Part shown: in pieces, positions 29,558 through 38,748 of the stretch
Numbering within the stretch: the first letter of the stretch is position 1
Layout: the number at the start of each line of letters is the position of its first letter
NCBI GenBank assembly: GCA_002839505.1
Contig: PGYE01000001.1
Coordinates: 771,995 to 835,994 of the forward strand
Source of the DNA: Candidatus Peregrinibacteria bacterium HGW-Peregrinibacteria-1
GTDB lineage: Bacteria; Patescibacteriota; Gracilibacteria; UBA1369; LOWO2-01-FULL-3
Direction of reading: 5' to 3'
DNA length: 64,000 nt
Translations under genes and position numbers: made by a program
The notes under the pieces: generated by a model
What the model was told of the DNA's origin: nothing
What the model saw: only the letters and a program-made list of their open reading frames with translations
Database searches by the model: none

Positions 29558-30358
29558 ATGCTTACCACAACCATTGTATTTTCCTTTTTAATTTTCATGA
29601 CAGGCGCAGCAATTAGCAGTTTTTTGCTAGTCGTAACCCACCGCTTAAGGCATAACAAAAAAGGCATTCTAAAGGGACGCTCCTATTGCCCAAAATGTAA
29701 AAACACCCTTCGCCCAGCCCACCTAGTACCAGTATTCAGCTGGCTATTATTAAGAGGAAAATGTGGCTTCTGCAAAACAAAAATACCGGCACAATATCTT
29801 CTGGTAGAAGTACTCAGCGGCCTTAGCTTCTTAATTCTTTTCCTAAAATTCAACTTCCTAACCACCACACCTCAGCTTCCAATATTACTCAACTTGATGT
29901 TTTTCTTGATCATCACAGGCTTTTTTATCGCAATCTTTTTGTACGATTTTTTCTACCAAGAAATACCTGATCGCTTCTCACTTCCCGCCATTGCGATTGC
30001 CGTAATTGGCAATTTGGTTTTGGAGAAAATCACCCCCCTAGACATGCTCATCGGATCACTTACAATTTTCAGTTTTTTTCTACTGCAATTCATCCTTTCA
30101 AAAGGTCGCGCAATTGGTGGTGGAGACCTACGCCTTGGCCTCCTGATGGGCGCATTATTGGGATTGAAACTCGGTCTGCTAGCGTTATTTATAAGCTACA
30201 TAATCGGCGGGATATTCGCCACCATATTACTACTCAACAAAACCGTAAAAGGCAAAAGTCAAATTGCCTTTGGGCCATTTTTAATAGTCGGCACATATCT
30301 CAGCATTCTATACGGTGAACAGCTGCTCAACTGGTATCTCAACATAATCAACTACTAG
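29558..30358 (+). CDS. Prepilin leader peptidase (type IV prepilin peptidase family)
   Basis: A 266-residue polytopic membrane aspartyl protease that cleaves, and in the full-length form methylates, prepilin-like proteins. The N-terminal cytoplasmic domain has two zinc-type pairs (CPKCKNTLRPAH and CGFCKTKIPAQY) and is followed by LLVEVLSG. Catalytic aspartates are in YDFFYQEIPD near residue 129 and in IGGGDLRLG near residue 190, the GxGD-type motif. About seven membrane spans are visible. It is the last gene of the ruvC-TPR-peptidase run. No pilin genes are in the window, so substrates must be elsewhere. Confidence 0.92.
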   Translation: MLTTTIVFSFLIFMTGAAISSFLLVVTHRLRHNKKGILKGRSYCPKCKNTLRPAHLVPVFSWLLLRGKCGFCKTKIPAQYLLVEVLSGLSFLILFLKFNFLTTTPQLPILLNLMFFLIITGFFIAIFLYDFFYQEIPDRFSLPAIAIAVIGNLVLEKITPLDMLIGSLTIFSFFLLQFILSKGRAIGGGDLRLGLLMGALLGLKLGLLALFISYIIGGIFATILLLNKTVKGKSQIAFGPFLIVGTYLSILYGEQLLNWYLNIINY

Positions 30359-30447
30359 AGCCCCCCTGTGACAATTCGTCAAGCGCAAGAGAGAGAATTA
30401 TTATCGAAAATCAGTACAATAAAGCCCTAAAAACTAAACCCAAACCA

Positions 30448-31470
30448 ATGAAAGCTGTAATTCTCGCCGGAGGAGGAGGAACTAGACTTTGGCCACTATC
30501 AACGCTAAAAAAACCGAAGCAATTCCAAAAACTAGTATCCGAAAAAACCATGCTCCAAGAAACCATCGAACGGCTGGATTTTCTCGATATCACCGATATT
30601 TTTATCGCAGTAAACGAAGAACACCTTACCTACATTAATCAAATCTGCCCTCAAATTCCCAAGGAAAACATCCTACTGGAACCAGCTCTCCGAGACACCG
30701 CTTCATGTATTGGATATGCTGCTGCAGTTGTCGAACATCGCCATCCCGGCGAAGTAATGGCCGTAATCTACGCCGACCACCTCATTCAAGATAAACAAGA
30801 ATTTCAAGAAAAACTCAAAATCGCCGAAGCCATAAGCCTACAAGACAATACGCTCAATATCATCGAAGTAACGGCTCAAACACCAAATACCAACTACGGG
30901 TATGTAAAACTCGGCCCACTTCAAAATACAATTAATGGATCCGAAGTCTACCAACTAGATTCGTTCAAGGAAAAACCCGACTTAGAAACCGCAAAAAGAT
31001 TCGTCGCCGACGGCAACTATCTCTGGAACACCGGCATTTATGTCTGGCAAACCAAAACACTACTAAAGCACTACGAAAATCTCGCGCCAGAAACCTACCA
31101 AAAAATTCAAAAAATCATCTCCGCCCCCGAACTGCTCAATGAAATATATCCAACCCTAGAAAAAATATCACTCGACTACGCCATTATGGAAAAAATTGAT
31201 CCATCTGAAGTCAGAATCATCAAAGCAACACTTGGCTGGTCTGATATTGGCAACTGGGAGGCCATCTGGCATGAGCTGCCAAAGCAAGATCATGACAATG
31301 TCACCCGTGGAGATATCGCCCTTTTGGATGTTAACTCTTCCATCATATACAACGACCAGCCAACCCCGGTAAAAATAATTGGCCTAGACAACATCGTCGT
31401 CATCAATACACCTGAAGGACTGTTTATAAGTGACAAAAAACAAAGCGCTCGAATTAAAGAACTTTTGTAG
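30448..31470 (+). CDS. manC: Mannose-1-phosphate guanylyltransferase
   Basis: Makes GDP-mannose from mannose-1-phosphate and GTP for surface polysaccharide. The 340-residue protein has the nucleotidyltransferase opening MKAVILAGGGGTRLWPLS, the KPKQF segment, an EPALRDTA region, FKEKPD and the LWNTGIYVWQ segment. The C-terminal cupin domain of bifunctional ManC enzymes is absent, but a cupin gene follows 109 bases later. Works with the glycosyltransferases in this window. Confidence 0.92.
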   Translation: MKAVILAGGGGTRLWPLSTLKKPKQFQKLVSEKTMLQETIERLDFLDITDIFIAVNEEHLTYINQICPQIPKENILLEPALRDTASCIGYAAAVVEHRHPGEVMAVIYADHLIQDKQEFQEKLKIAEAISLQDNTLNIIEVTAQTPNTNYGYVKLGPLQNTINGSEVYQLDSFKEKPDLETAKRFVADGNYLWNTGIYVWQTKTLLKHYENLAPETYQKIQKIISAPELLNEIYPTLEKISLDYAIMEKIDPSEVRIIKATLGWSDIGNWEAIWHELPKQDHDNVTRGDIALLDVNSSIIYNDQPTPVKIIGLDNIVVINTPEGLFISDKKQSARIKELL

Positions 31471-31578
31471 GTTAAGTCAAACAAAGTGTGCATAAATGCA
31501 AAATATCACTTCAATTGTCCTAAATAATCGCTTATATTAACGCACGCAAATTTATAACACTTTTATAAAATAAATCTA

Positions 31579-31992
31579 ATGGACATAATCAATACCCCAC
31601 CGGTCCAAATAAAACTAAAACCATGGGGGCGCGAAATATGGTTCGCCCACACCGATCAATACGCCGGTAAAATATTAGAGATAAAAGCCGGACACCGTTA
31701 CAGCCTACAATATCACGAGAAAAAAAGAGAAACTCAATATCTCTATTCCGGACAAGCCAAACTCATTTTTGGAGAAAAAGAAGACAACCTACAGGAAAAA
31801 ATATTAAATCCGGGAGACAAAGTCGAAGTAACTCCCTTTATGATACACCGTGTCGAAGCCATTCAGGACACGGAGATTTTTGAGGTTTCCACCGCCGAAC
31901 TTGACGATGTCATTAAGCTACACGATGACTATGGCAGAAGCGGACAAGGCAACAACGAAGAGCTCGACAATCAACTACATCTTAACTCTTAA
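31579..31992 (+). CDS. Cupin protein, mannose-6-phosphate isomerase type II-like
   Basis: A 137-residue single cupin domain. The opening PWGREIWFAHTDQYAGKILE, AGHRYSLQYHEKKRETQY (metal-binding His and Glu), SGQAKLIFGEKE, NPGDKVEVTPFMIHRVEA (third His) and IFEVSTAELDDVIKLHDDYG match the C-terminal isomerase half of bifunctional ManC/AlgA proteins. Here it is a separate gene right after manC, so it probably interconverts fructose-6-phosphate and mannose-6-phosphate for the same pathway. A non-catalytic cupin is the alternative. Confidence 0.82.
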   Translation: MDIINTPPVQIKLKPWGREIWFAHTDQYAGKILEIKAGHRYSLQYHEKKRETQYLYSGQAKLIFGEKEDNLQEKILNPGDKVEVTPFMIHRVEAIQDTEIFEVSTAELDDVIKLHDDYGRSGQGNNEELDNQLHLNS

Positions 31993-32000
31993 AATAAACC

Positions 32001-35000
32001 ATGAAAAAAAATAACTCTATAAAACTTTTATTGATTGGTATCTTTGCCCTCGGAATATTCTACTTTGATCTTCCCGCATCAATACAAGCCAAAATCAATC
32101 CCTTCATCACCGTCGATGAAACCACTGAAACATCCAGCAAGAACCAAATCAAACTCGGCCTCGACCTTCAGGGCGGGTCCCAGCTGGACTACAAAATTGA
32201 CCTGAGACTAGTCCCCGAAGAAGACCACGACAATATCATTCAAGGTGTACTTGAAGTCATTGAGCGACGCGTAAACAGCTTAGGAATAAACGAACCCAAT
32301 ATTTACACCTCTGAAGTCGGGGGTGAAACTCACATAATCGTTGAACTCGTCGAATCAGGACAAGTAAGCAAAGCTGACATCAGTCAATACCTCAGATCCG
32401 ACAAAACAGTAAACGAACTCACCGAAGACGAAAGAAAAACAATTAGTCTAGAAAAAGCAAAAGCTACCGTAGGAAAAACCATCCAGCTCGAATTTAAAGA
32501 ACAAAAATCTCCGGATGAACTAAATCAAGGAAATGAAGCCCAAGCCGCAGAAATCCGCACCGGACTGCAAGAATCTCTCCAGAAAATCCTCGACGGACAA
32601 ACCTTCCAAACCATTGCCCAAGAAGAACAACAAGCCAATCCAGGCAAAGCCGTCTACCTTAAAGGCGACTTCGTTTACAAGGACGAAATTGGAAGCACCG
32701 GAATACAAGACACAATTGACGAGCTCGAGATTGGAAGCACCTATGGCGAAATTATCGATACAACACTGGGTATTAGCCAAGATGAAAGCGGACAGATGGT
32801 AGTAAACGAAGGTATTCAAATATACCGCCTGCTAGACAAAAAAGAAGAGGTTAGACACGAGAGAGCAGTAAGTGTCAGCCACATCTTAATATCATATCAA
32901 GGAGCTGAGCGCGCTACTGCCAGCGTCACCAGAACTCAAGAAGAAGCGCAAACACTTGCCAATGAAGTACTACAAAAAATTCAAAATCAAGAATCAAGCT
33001 TCGCCGACCTCGCTGAAGAATTTTCCGACGACGAATCAAACAGTGATCTTGGAGGAGTATTAGAACGCCCCGTCACAAACGATGGATCCTACACTTTTGA
33101 TTTTGAAAGCGCTGCCATGTCATTGTCAGAGGTGGGTGACATAAGTGATGTCGTAGAAATTGGATTTGGATATCACATCATCAAGGCTGACAAAATAGAA
33201 ACTGATGTCATCGAAAACAAATATCAAATTGAAACTCTTACCTTCTCTACCTCACCTGATCCATGGAAAGCCACCAGCCTCACAGGCAAGCACTTCAAAA
33301 ACGCCCAAGTCCTACTCGACACCACAACATATCGCCCCGTCGTTGAAATCCAATTCAACAGCGAAGGAGCAGCTCTGTTTGAAGAACTTACAAAAAACAA
33401 TGTCAACAAACCGATCGCGATATTTGTCGGAGGAGAGTTAATATCAGCACCAATAGTTAATCAAACCATCTCAGGGGGAATAGCAACAATCACCGGAAAT
33501 TTCACTCAAACTGAAGCACAAAATCTTGCTCGTGACCTCAATACCGGAGCAATCCCCGCCCCAATTATTCTTACTGGAGAATACACAATCGGTGCCAGCA
33601 TTGGACAAGCCGCCCTCCATCAAAGTGTCGTTGCGGGTGCCATCGGATTCGCACTGGTAATAATTTTCATGCTAGCTTATTACCGCATGGCCGGATTCAT
33701 AGCAGCAATTTCATTATCTCTCTACACCGGAATCTTCATCTTCTTAATCAAATCTAGCCTTCCAACATACCTCGCCATAATAATTGCCGTTATTATCCTT
33801 GTAATGCTACTGGGAAGAATTTCCAAAAACGACGAATCAGGTGCAGATAGCATCATATCAATAATTTTCAGCATCGTTGCCTTCTTCCTCTTCACAAACC
33901 TCCTCACCAGCAACATCGTAATTACCCTAGCTGGAACCGCCGGTATCATCCTTTCAATCGGTATGGCCGTAGATGCTAACATATTAATTTTCGAACGCTT
34001 CAAAGAAGAACTACGCAATGGACGAAAATTTGAAGAAGCTGTCAACGAAGGATTCAACCGCGCTTGGAATGCCATTCGCGACTCAAACTTCTCCACACTA
34101 ATCGTATGTGGAATACTCTATTACTTTGGTACATCCATCGTTCGAGGCTTCGCCTTCACACTTGCTGCCGGAATACTTATCTCAATGTTCACCGCAATTA
34201 CCATCACGCGAGCACTCATGATGGGATTTGTCGGAAAGAAAATTGCAGAAAATCAAAGACTATTCGGTGTCAAGATCGAGAAAAAGCCAAAAAAAGAAAT
34301 AAATTTTCTCAAACATTCTCGCAAATATGTCGCTGTATCAGGCGCATTAATCATCATCTCAATATTTGCCGGTATTATATTCAGATTTACCCCGGGAATA
34401 GATTTCACTGGAGGCAGTCTTATGGAAGTAACCATTAAACAAGAATCCGCAACCCGTGAAGACATTTACGCCAACCTCCTGAAAACACAAGAATTAATCA
34501 ACACTAATGGTATCCCGCAAAGCACCCTTGAGGTGGAAGCTGAAACCAGCAACAACAATATCGACGAGAATGAAACCGAGACCACCATCGCCACGCCAAA
34601 TGATGACCAAATAATAACGGACGAAAACATCGCAGTAGATTTCACAAACGCCCAAGTAGTTGAGTCCGGAGAAAACGGCTTTATTATCAAAACTGGTTAC
34701 ATTGATGAACAAACTCACGCATATGTCCTTCAAAACCTACGAGATCAATATCCAGAGCTGAAAGAAACACGATTTACCAGCATCGGACCAACCGTCGGTA
34801 AATCTCTACTCGGCAAAGCAGTAATCGCTGTCATTGTCGCTCTTGCCATGATGGCGATATACATTCGTTTTGCATTTAGGGCGCTCCCTAAAACGGTCAG
34901 TACCTGGAAATTTGGTGGATCCGCCATCATCGCACTGTTCCAAAACATCATCATCACACTCGGTGTATTCATCATTCTCGGAATATTTATCAACATCGAA

Positions 35001-35336
35001 ATTAATGCACTATTTATCACCGCGATGCTGACCGTAATGGCCTACTCCATCAATGACACAATCGTCATCTTCGACAAAATTCGTGAAAACCTCTTGGAGA
35101 AACCCAGCGGAAACCTAGAAGAGATAGCCAATAAAGCAATCAATCAAACACTCGCTCGATCCCTCAATACTTCGATCTCTACCTTGATTGTACTTATAGC
35201 TATCTTGATCTTTGGTAGCCCTTCAATTTTCTTCTTCGTCCTTGCGATGACAATCGGTATTGCCGTAGGAACTTACTCTTCACTCTTCATCGCCCCACCG
35301 GTCCTTGTTTGGTGGCATAAAAAAAGCCGTCGTTAA
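32001..35336 (+). CDS. secDF: SecD-SecF fusion with inserted parvulin peptidyl-prolyl isomerase domains
   Basis: A 1111-residue export protein. SecD starts with one membrane span (residues 8-26) and the LGLDLQGGSQLDY motif. Its P1 domain is interrupted at about residues 168-397. Residues 287-397 form a canonical parvulin domain (VSHILISYQG, SFADLAEEFSDDESNSDLGG, GFGYHIIKAD). Residues 168-285 look like a degenerate parvulin copy (GQTFQTIAQEEQ, GIQIYRLLDKKEE). SecD then resumes with TSLTGKHFKNAQV, IAIFVGGELISAP and membrane spans including GMAVDANILIFERFKEEL. SecF begins near residue 770 with FTPGIDFTGGSLMEV and ends with SINDTIVIFDKIRENL. SecDF uses the proton gradient to pull translocated chains outward; the insert would place a proline isomerase at the exit. 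Confidence 0.93.
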   Translation: MKKNNSIKLLLIGIFALGIFYFDLPASIQAKINPFITVDETTETSSKNQIKLGLDLQGGSQLDYKIDLRLVPEEDHDNIIQGVLEVIERRVNSLGINEPNIYTSEVGGETHIIVELVESGQVSKADISQYLRSDKTVNELTEDERKTISLEKAKATVGKTIQLEFKEQKSPDELNQGNEAQAAEIRTGLQESLQKILDGQTFQTIAQEEQQANPGKAVYLKGDFVYKDEIGSTGIQDTIDELEIGSTYGEIIDTTLGISQDESGQMVVNEGIQIYRLLDKKEEVRHERAVSVSHILISYQGAERATASVTRTQEEAQTLANEVLQKIQNQESSFADLAEEFSDDESNSDLGGVLERPVTNDGSYTFDFESAAMSLSEVGDISDVVEIGFGYHIIKADKIETDVIENKYQIETLTFSTSPDPWKATSLTGKHFKNAQVLLDTTTYRPVVEIQFNSEGAALFEELTKNNVNKPIAIFVGGELISAPIVNQTISGGIATITGNFTQTEAQNLARDLNTGAIPAPIILTGEYTIGASIGQAALHQSVVAGAIGFALVIIFMLAYYRMAGFIAAISLSLYTGIFIFLIKSSLPTYLAIIIAVIILVMLLGRISKNDESGADSIISIIFSIVAFFLFTNLLTSNIVITLAGTAGIILSIGMAVDANILIFERFKEELRNGRKFEEAVNEGFNRAWNAIRDSNFSTLIVCGILYYFGTSIVRGFAFTLAAGILISMFTAITITRALMMGFVGKKIAENQRLFGVKIEKKPKKEINFLKHSRKYVAVSGALIIISIFAGIIFRFTPGIDFTGGSLMEVTIKQESATREDIYANLLKTQELINTNGIPQSTLEVEAETSNNNIDENETETTIATPNDDQIITDENIAVDFTNAQVVESGENGFIIKTGYIDEQTHAYVLQNLRDQYPELKETRFTSIGPTVGKSLLGKAVIAVIVALAMMAIYIRFAFRALPKTVSTWKFGGSAIIALFQNIIITLGVFIILGIFINIEINALFITAMLTVMAYSINDTIVIFDKIRENLLEKPSGNLEEIANKAINQTLARSLNTSISTLIVLIAILIFGSPSIFFFVLAMTIGIAVGTYSSLFIAPPVLVWWHKKSRR

Positions 35337-35359
35337 AAATACGCAACCTACGTCAGCAC

Positions 35360-35406
35360 AAATTCCCATGGCATAAATCACACTATCCCATGGGAATTTA
35401 ATTTTT
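35360..35406 (+). terminator. Intrinsic terminator after secDF
   Basis: AAATTCCCATGG (35360-35371) and CCATGGGAATTT (35388-35399) form a perfect twelve-base-pair stem around a 16-base loop, followed by AATTTTT. It separates secDF from the tRNA-Arg gene. Confidence 0.7.
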
Positions 35407-35457
35407 AACTTGAACAAAAAAAGAAAAATCAGTAACCTCAACACATCAAAACTACAT

Positions 35458-35534
35458 GCCTCTGTAGTTCAACTGGATAGAGCACCGGTCTTCGGAACCG
35501 GGGGTTGCAGGTTCGAATCCTGCCGGAGGCACCA
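35458..35534 (+). tRNA. tRNA-Arg (anticodon TCG)
   Basis: A complete 77-nucleotide cloverleaf with encoded CCA. Acceptor GCCTCTG pairs with CGGAGGC (one T-G pair). The D arm has AACTGGATAGAGC. The anticodon stem CCGGT/ACCGG closes the loop CTTCGGA, so the anticodon is TCG, which reads CGA arginine. The T arm contains GTTCGAATC. Confidence 0.95.
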
Positions 35535-35582
35535 GAAAAAATCACCCAGAAATTAAAATTAAAACTAATAAAACACTAAAAC

Positions 35583-37055
35583 ATGGTTAACAAAAAAATT
35601 TCAGCCTATGTCCAAAAATCACTCGCAGGGGGATACAATCCAGAACAAATCAGTGCGGCACTTTCCGACCAAGGGTGGAGTTCCACAGAAATAAACGAAG
35701 CCTTACTGAAAGCTCAAGAAACCATACAACAAAAATCTCCAGAGTCCGTTGCGCCACCAGCTCCGCCTAAAACATCTGCATATAACATTGACATAAAAAG
35801 TTTATCCGCCTCACAGATTCTACTCTATCTAGGGGCCCTTATTGTTATCCTCGCAGGAATAATATACATTAGCATCAACTGGTCCCAATGGGGTTCTACA
35901 GCCCGCATACTAGCAATTGCTCTCCCATTATTGACTTGTTATGGAGCTGGTATCTCCATGTTTTTCGGTAGTCAACACAAGCAACAAGGTGGTGTGTTTT
36001 TGGTCGTTGGAGCACTTTTGTTCCCTCTATTTCTATCAGTTTTATTCAAAGAATTGGAAATTTTCGACAAATCATTTAACGATGACTTCAATTTAACCAT
36101 TTCACTGTTATCATTTGCCCTATATTTTGCCTCCAGCTTCATATTCCGCCTTCCTATCTGGTCCTTTCTCTATCTCACTGTCGGCATGTTTGTCTACTAC
36201 TTTACCCTTAAGGTAATTGGGATTCAAAGCATTACTGAAGACCCCCTGATGGCCTGGTTACTTCTTATTCCTTCTACGGCCTACCTACTTTCAAGTTGGC
36301 TTTACGATAAGGCCGATCACAAAGATGCTGGCTATCACTCTTACTTAGTTGGCGCACTATTTATTCTTATTCCTCTCGTCAAATTGTTCCTAGAAGCTAT
36401 TACCTATAATAAAAGTCACTTTGCTTGGATTCTTCTGGTTTTAGGAATAGCATACTTTATTTTTGGAATTCTTTATGAAAAAAAGGAGTTCAAAAAATAT
36501 TGTCGAGCCCCTTATTTAATCGGTGCAGTACTCATATTTCTGTCGCTTTTACGGCTAGCTATTGACGGGACTTTACTAGAAGGCTTCACAGATAGTAAAT
36601 ATGAAAAATATGATGATGGAGTTAACATCATCGGCTGGTCTAATGTTATAGTTGGCGTCATCTATCTTACAATCGGACATGTAGCGGAAAAAATGGGAAA
36701 TTTTCAACTACATGAAGCCCGGAAATACAAAGGATTCTTCAATCTCGTTGGACCCCTTTGGACCCTGGGTGCAATTTATTTTCTCGGACTCTTTGGGCAA
36801 AAGCCTGCTTATGAAACCCTCTTATTAATTGCTAGCTTGGCATTCATATTTGGAAGTATTCCGAAAATGTCCCGACCATATCTTATTACTGGTACATTCT
36901 TCTTGATCGTTTATATCTTTTCTATTGGCGGAGAATATTTTCAAAATCAAGTTGGCTGGCCAATCACACTATTTCTGGCTGGTCTCGCCTCCATGGGAAC
37001 CAGTATTGCTGTTGAAAAAATCAGACGAAAGTATTTTACTGTTACAAAAACTTAA
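35583..37055 (+). CDS. DUF2157-like polytopic membrane protein
   Basis: A 490-residue protein. Residues 1-45 form a small helical motif (SLAGGYNPEQISAALSDQGW) of a type that recruits or dimerises. A Pro/Ala-rich linker follows, then about a dozen membrane spans from residue 75 on. The first spans (ILLYLGALIVILAGIIYISI followed by NWSQWGSTAR) resemble DUF2157 membrane proteins, whose function is unknown. Codons are noticeably richer in third-position T than those of neighbouring genes, which favour C and A, so it may have a different history. It lies alone between tRNA-Arg and the efflux operon. Confidence 0.65.
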   Translation: MVNKKISAYVQKSLAGGYNPEQISAALSDQGWSSTEINEALLKAQETIQQKSPESVAPPAPPKTSAYNIDIKSLSASQILLYLGALIVILAGIIYISINWSQWGSTARILAIALPLLTCYGAGISMFFGSQHKQQGGVFLVVGALLFPLFLSVLFKELEIFDKSFNDDFNLTISLLSFALYFASSFIFRLPIWSFLYLTVGMFVYYFTLKVIGIQSITEDPLMAWLLLIPSTAYLLSSWLYDKADHKDAGYHSYLVGALFILIPLVKLFLEAITYNKSHFAWILLVLGIAYFIFGILYEKKEFKKYCRAPYLIGAVLIFLSLLRLAIDGTLLEGFTDSKYEKYDDGVNIIGWSNVIVGVIYLTIGHVAEKMGNFQLHEARKYKGFFNLVGPLWTLGAIYFLGLFGQKPAYETLLLIASLAFIFGSIPKMSRPYLITGTFFLIVYIFSIGGEYFQNQVGWPITLFLAGLASMGTSIAVEKIRRKYFTVTKT

Positions 37056-37062
37056 ATTAGCG

Positions 37063-37077
37063 GTCAGTTGAACTGAC
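37063..37077. promoter_or_regulatory. Perfect 15-base palindrome upstream of the efflux operon
   Basis: GTCAGTT-G-AACTGAC is perfectly symmetrical and lies 15 bases upstream of the -35 hexamer of the RND operon. It has no T-tract and is too short for a terminator, so an operator for a dimeric regulator is the simplest reading. No regulator gene is adjacent. Confidence 0.5.
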
Positions 37078-37091
37078 ACCCAACTCTCCTA

Positions 37092-37120
37092 TTGACAAAA
37101 TCAATTTTTGGCTGCATATT
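37092..37120 (+). promoter_or_regulatory. Promoter of the RND efflux operon
   Basis: Consensus TTGACA (37092-37097) and CATATT (37115-37120) are 17 bases apart. Transcription would start near 37127, leaving a leader of about 17 bases to the ATG at 37144. The upstream TTG at 37108 lies inside the promoter, which argues against its use as a start. Confidence 0.6.
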
Positions 37121-37143
37121 TACACCTTTCAAAAATTGCAACT

Positions 37144-38748
37144 ATGTCAAACAGAGTACTATCGAAATCGCTAATCATCGCAACACTACTTGTGATAATA
37201 GCCATCTCCACGCTAACACTACTTAAAGAAGAACAAGGAACAGCTACGCCATTACTCCTACGCAACACTACCCCTATTAAAAGTGTCGAAATATTTACTC
37301 CTGAAACAGCACCTCTCCCCCTCAGATTAGAAAAAAGCGGCACCATACAGAGTCAAGAAATAATCACCATCTCGCCACAAATCAGTGGGCGCCTTATTAG
37401 CACTAATGTGAAAATAGGTGACCTGGTGCACGAAGGCACGCTTCTAGGCGAATTGGGCAATTCACTGAATACCGACATACTATTGGCTCAAAACCAGGCC
37501 GCCACAAAATCCTTAGAACTATCAAAAAAAACTAAGCAACTCACTCAGAAATCAGTAGAAATACAGACAAAAAGTGCCGAAATTGGATTAAGAACAGCTC
37601 AAATAGCCTATGAAACAGCAATGAAAAATCGTGCTCAAACCGAGCAGATATTTCTTACACAAGCTCAGTCTTCCTTGCTCGATCAAGATAACGCCTACAA
37701 CAGCCTCAAAGCTGGCAAAAACACCTACTACGACTTCCTCGACTCAATTGATGATCTCGAAGACAACATTAAAGATCTCGACAAAGAAATCACCGACCTC
37801 AACAAACAACTCCAATCAGCACCCCCTGAAGAAATCACCATCATTGAATCAGTAATTAAGGAACTCAAACAACAGAAATCCACAATCAAAGAACAACTAA
37901 AGACATTAGAGCAGCAAGAAGATCAAATGCAGCTGAATCTTGATACCGCTCGCAATCTTGCCACAAAAAGCGACCTTGGCATCACCCTTCAATACCAGAC
38001 CTTTCACAACCAAGTCCTCCAACTCGACACTGGTGTCGCAAATGCAAAAGCCCAGCTTGACCTTGCAAAAAATCAACTCGAATCCGCAAAACTAAACTCA
38101 TCTCTTCAAATCACACAGATCGAAGGACAAATCATCCAATCCCAACTCAACAAAGAAACCGGCGACCTCACCATGCAGCAAACAAAACTAATTGCCCCAA
38201 TTACAGGAACCATCAGCAATATATATTTCGAAAACGAGACCCTAATTAATCCCGGACAAGCCGTATTTGAAATAACAAAAACAGACCATGTCGCTGCCGA
38301 AATATTTATCAACATCGACGAGCTCAATTTGGTCAATATCGGAACCCCCGCCACAATAACAGTCAACAATCAGACATATGACGGTAAAATAATCGGGATA
38401 TCCCCCACCCCCGACCCCCAAAGCAAAAAAATATCAGTGAAAATTGGCTTCAACGATACCCTCGCACAATCAGCCATCACACCCGGAAGCTTTGCCTCCG
38501 TCAACATAACCCCTGAAACAAACAATACAATTTGGATCCCTTTAAATGCCGTTTCTATCAAAAACAATGATCAATCAGTCAAAATACTAACACCAGCAAG
38601 CACCATCGCCATTCAATCTGTCACTACCGGCCGAATCATTAACGAATACATTGAAATTTTATCAGGAATTGATAAAAGCACCCCAGTTGTCATCAGTGTG
38701 AACCTATTCCTGGAAGAGGGAGAACGAGTAACCGCAAACAATGAATAA
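37144..38748 (+). CDS. RND efflux periplasmic-adaptor (HlyD/membrane fusion family) protein
   Basis: A 534-residue adaptor, taking the ATG at 37144. Residues 7-26 form a membrane anchor. A split lipoyl-like domain begins near residue 70 (ISPQISGRLISTNVKIGDLV) and closes with LIAPITGTISNIYFENETLI near 350. Between them is an unusually long coiled-coil hairpin (about residues 115-340, rich in Lys, Gln and Glu). Beta-barrel and membrane-proximal domains end the protein (VEIFTPETAPLPLRLEKSG at the start pairs with GRIINEYIEILSGI at the end). It overlaps the transporter gene by eight bases (ATGAATAA). Confidence 0.87.
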   Translation: MSNRVLSKSLIIATLLVIIAISTLTLLKEEQGTATPLLLRNTTPIKSVEIFTPETAPLPLRLEKSGTIQSQEIITISPQISGRLISTNVKIGDLVHEGTLLGELGNSLNTDILLAQNQAATKSLELSKKTKQLTQKSVEIQTKSAEIGLRTAQIAYETAMKNRAQTEQIFLTQAQSSLLDQDNAYNSLKAGKNTYYDFLDSIDDLEDNIKDLDKEITDLNKQLQSAPPEEITIIESVIKELKQQKSTIKEQLKTLEQQEDQMQLNLDTARNLATKSDLGITLQYQTFHNQVLQLDTGVANAKAQLDLAKNQLESAKLNSSLQITQIEGQIIQSQLNKETGDLTMQQTKLIAPITGTISNIYFENETLINPGQAVFEITKTDHVAAEIFINIDELNLVNIGTPATITVNNQTYDGKIIGISPTPDPQSKKISVKIGFNDTLAQSAITPGSFASVNITPETNNTIWIPLNAVSIKNNDQSVKILTPASTIAIQSVTTGRIINEYIEILSGIDKSTPVVISVNLFLEEGERVTANNE

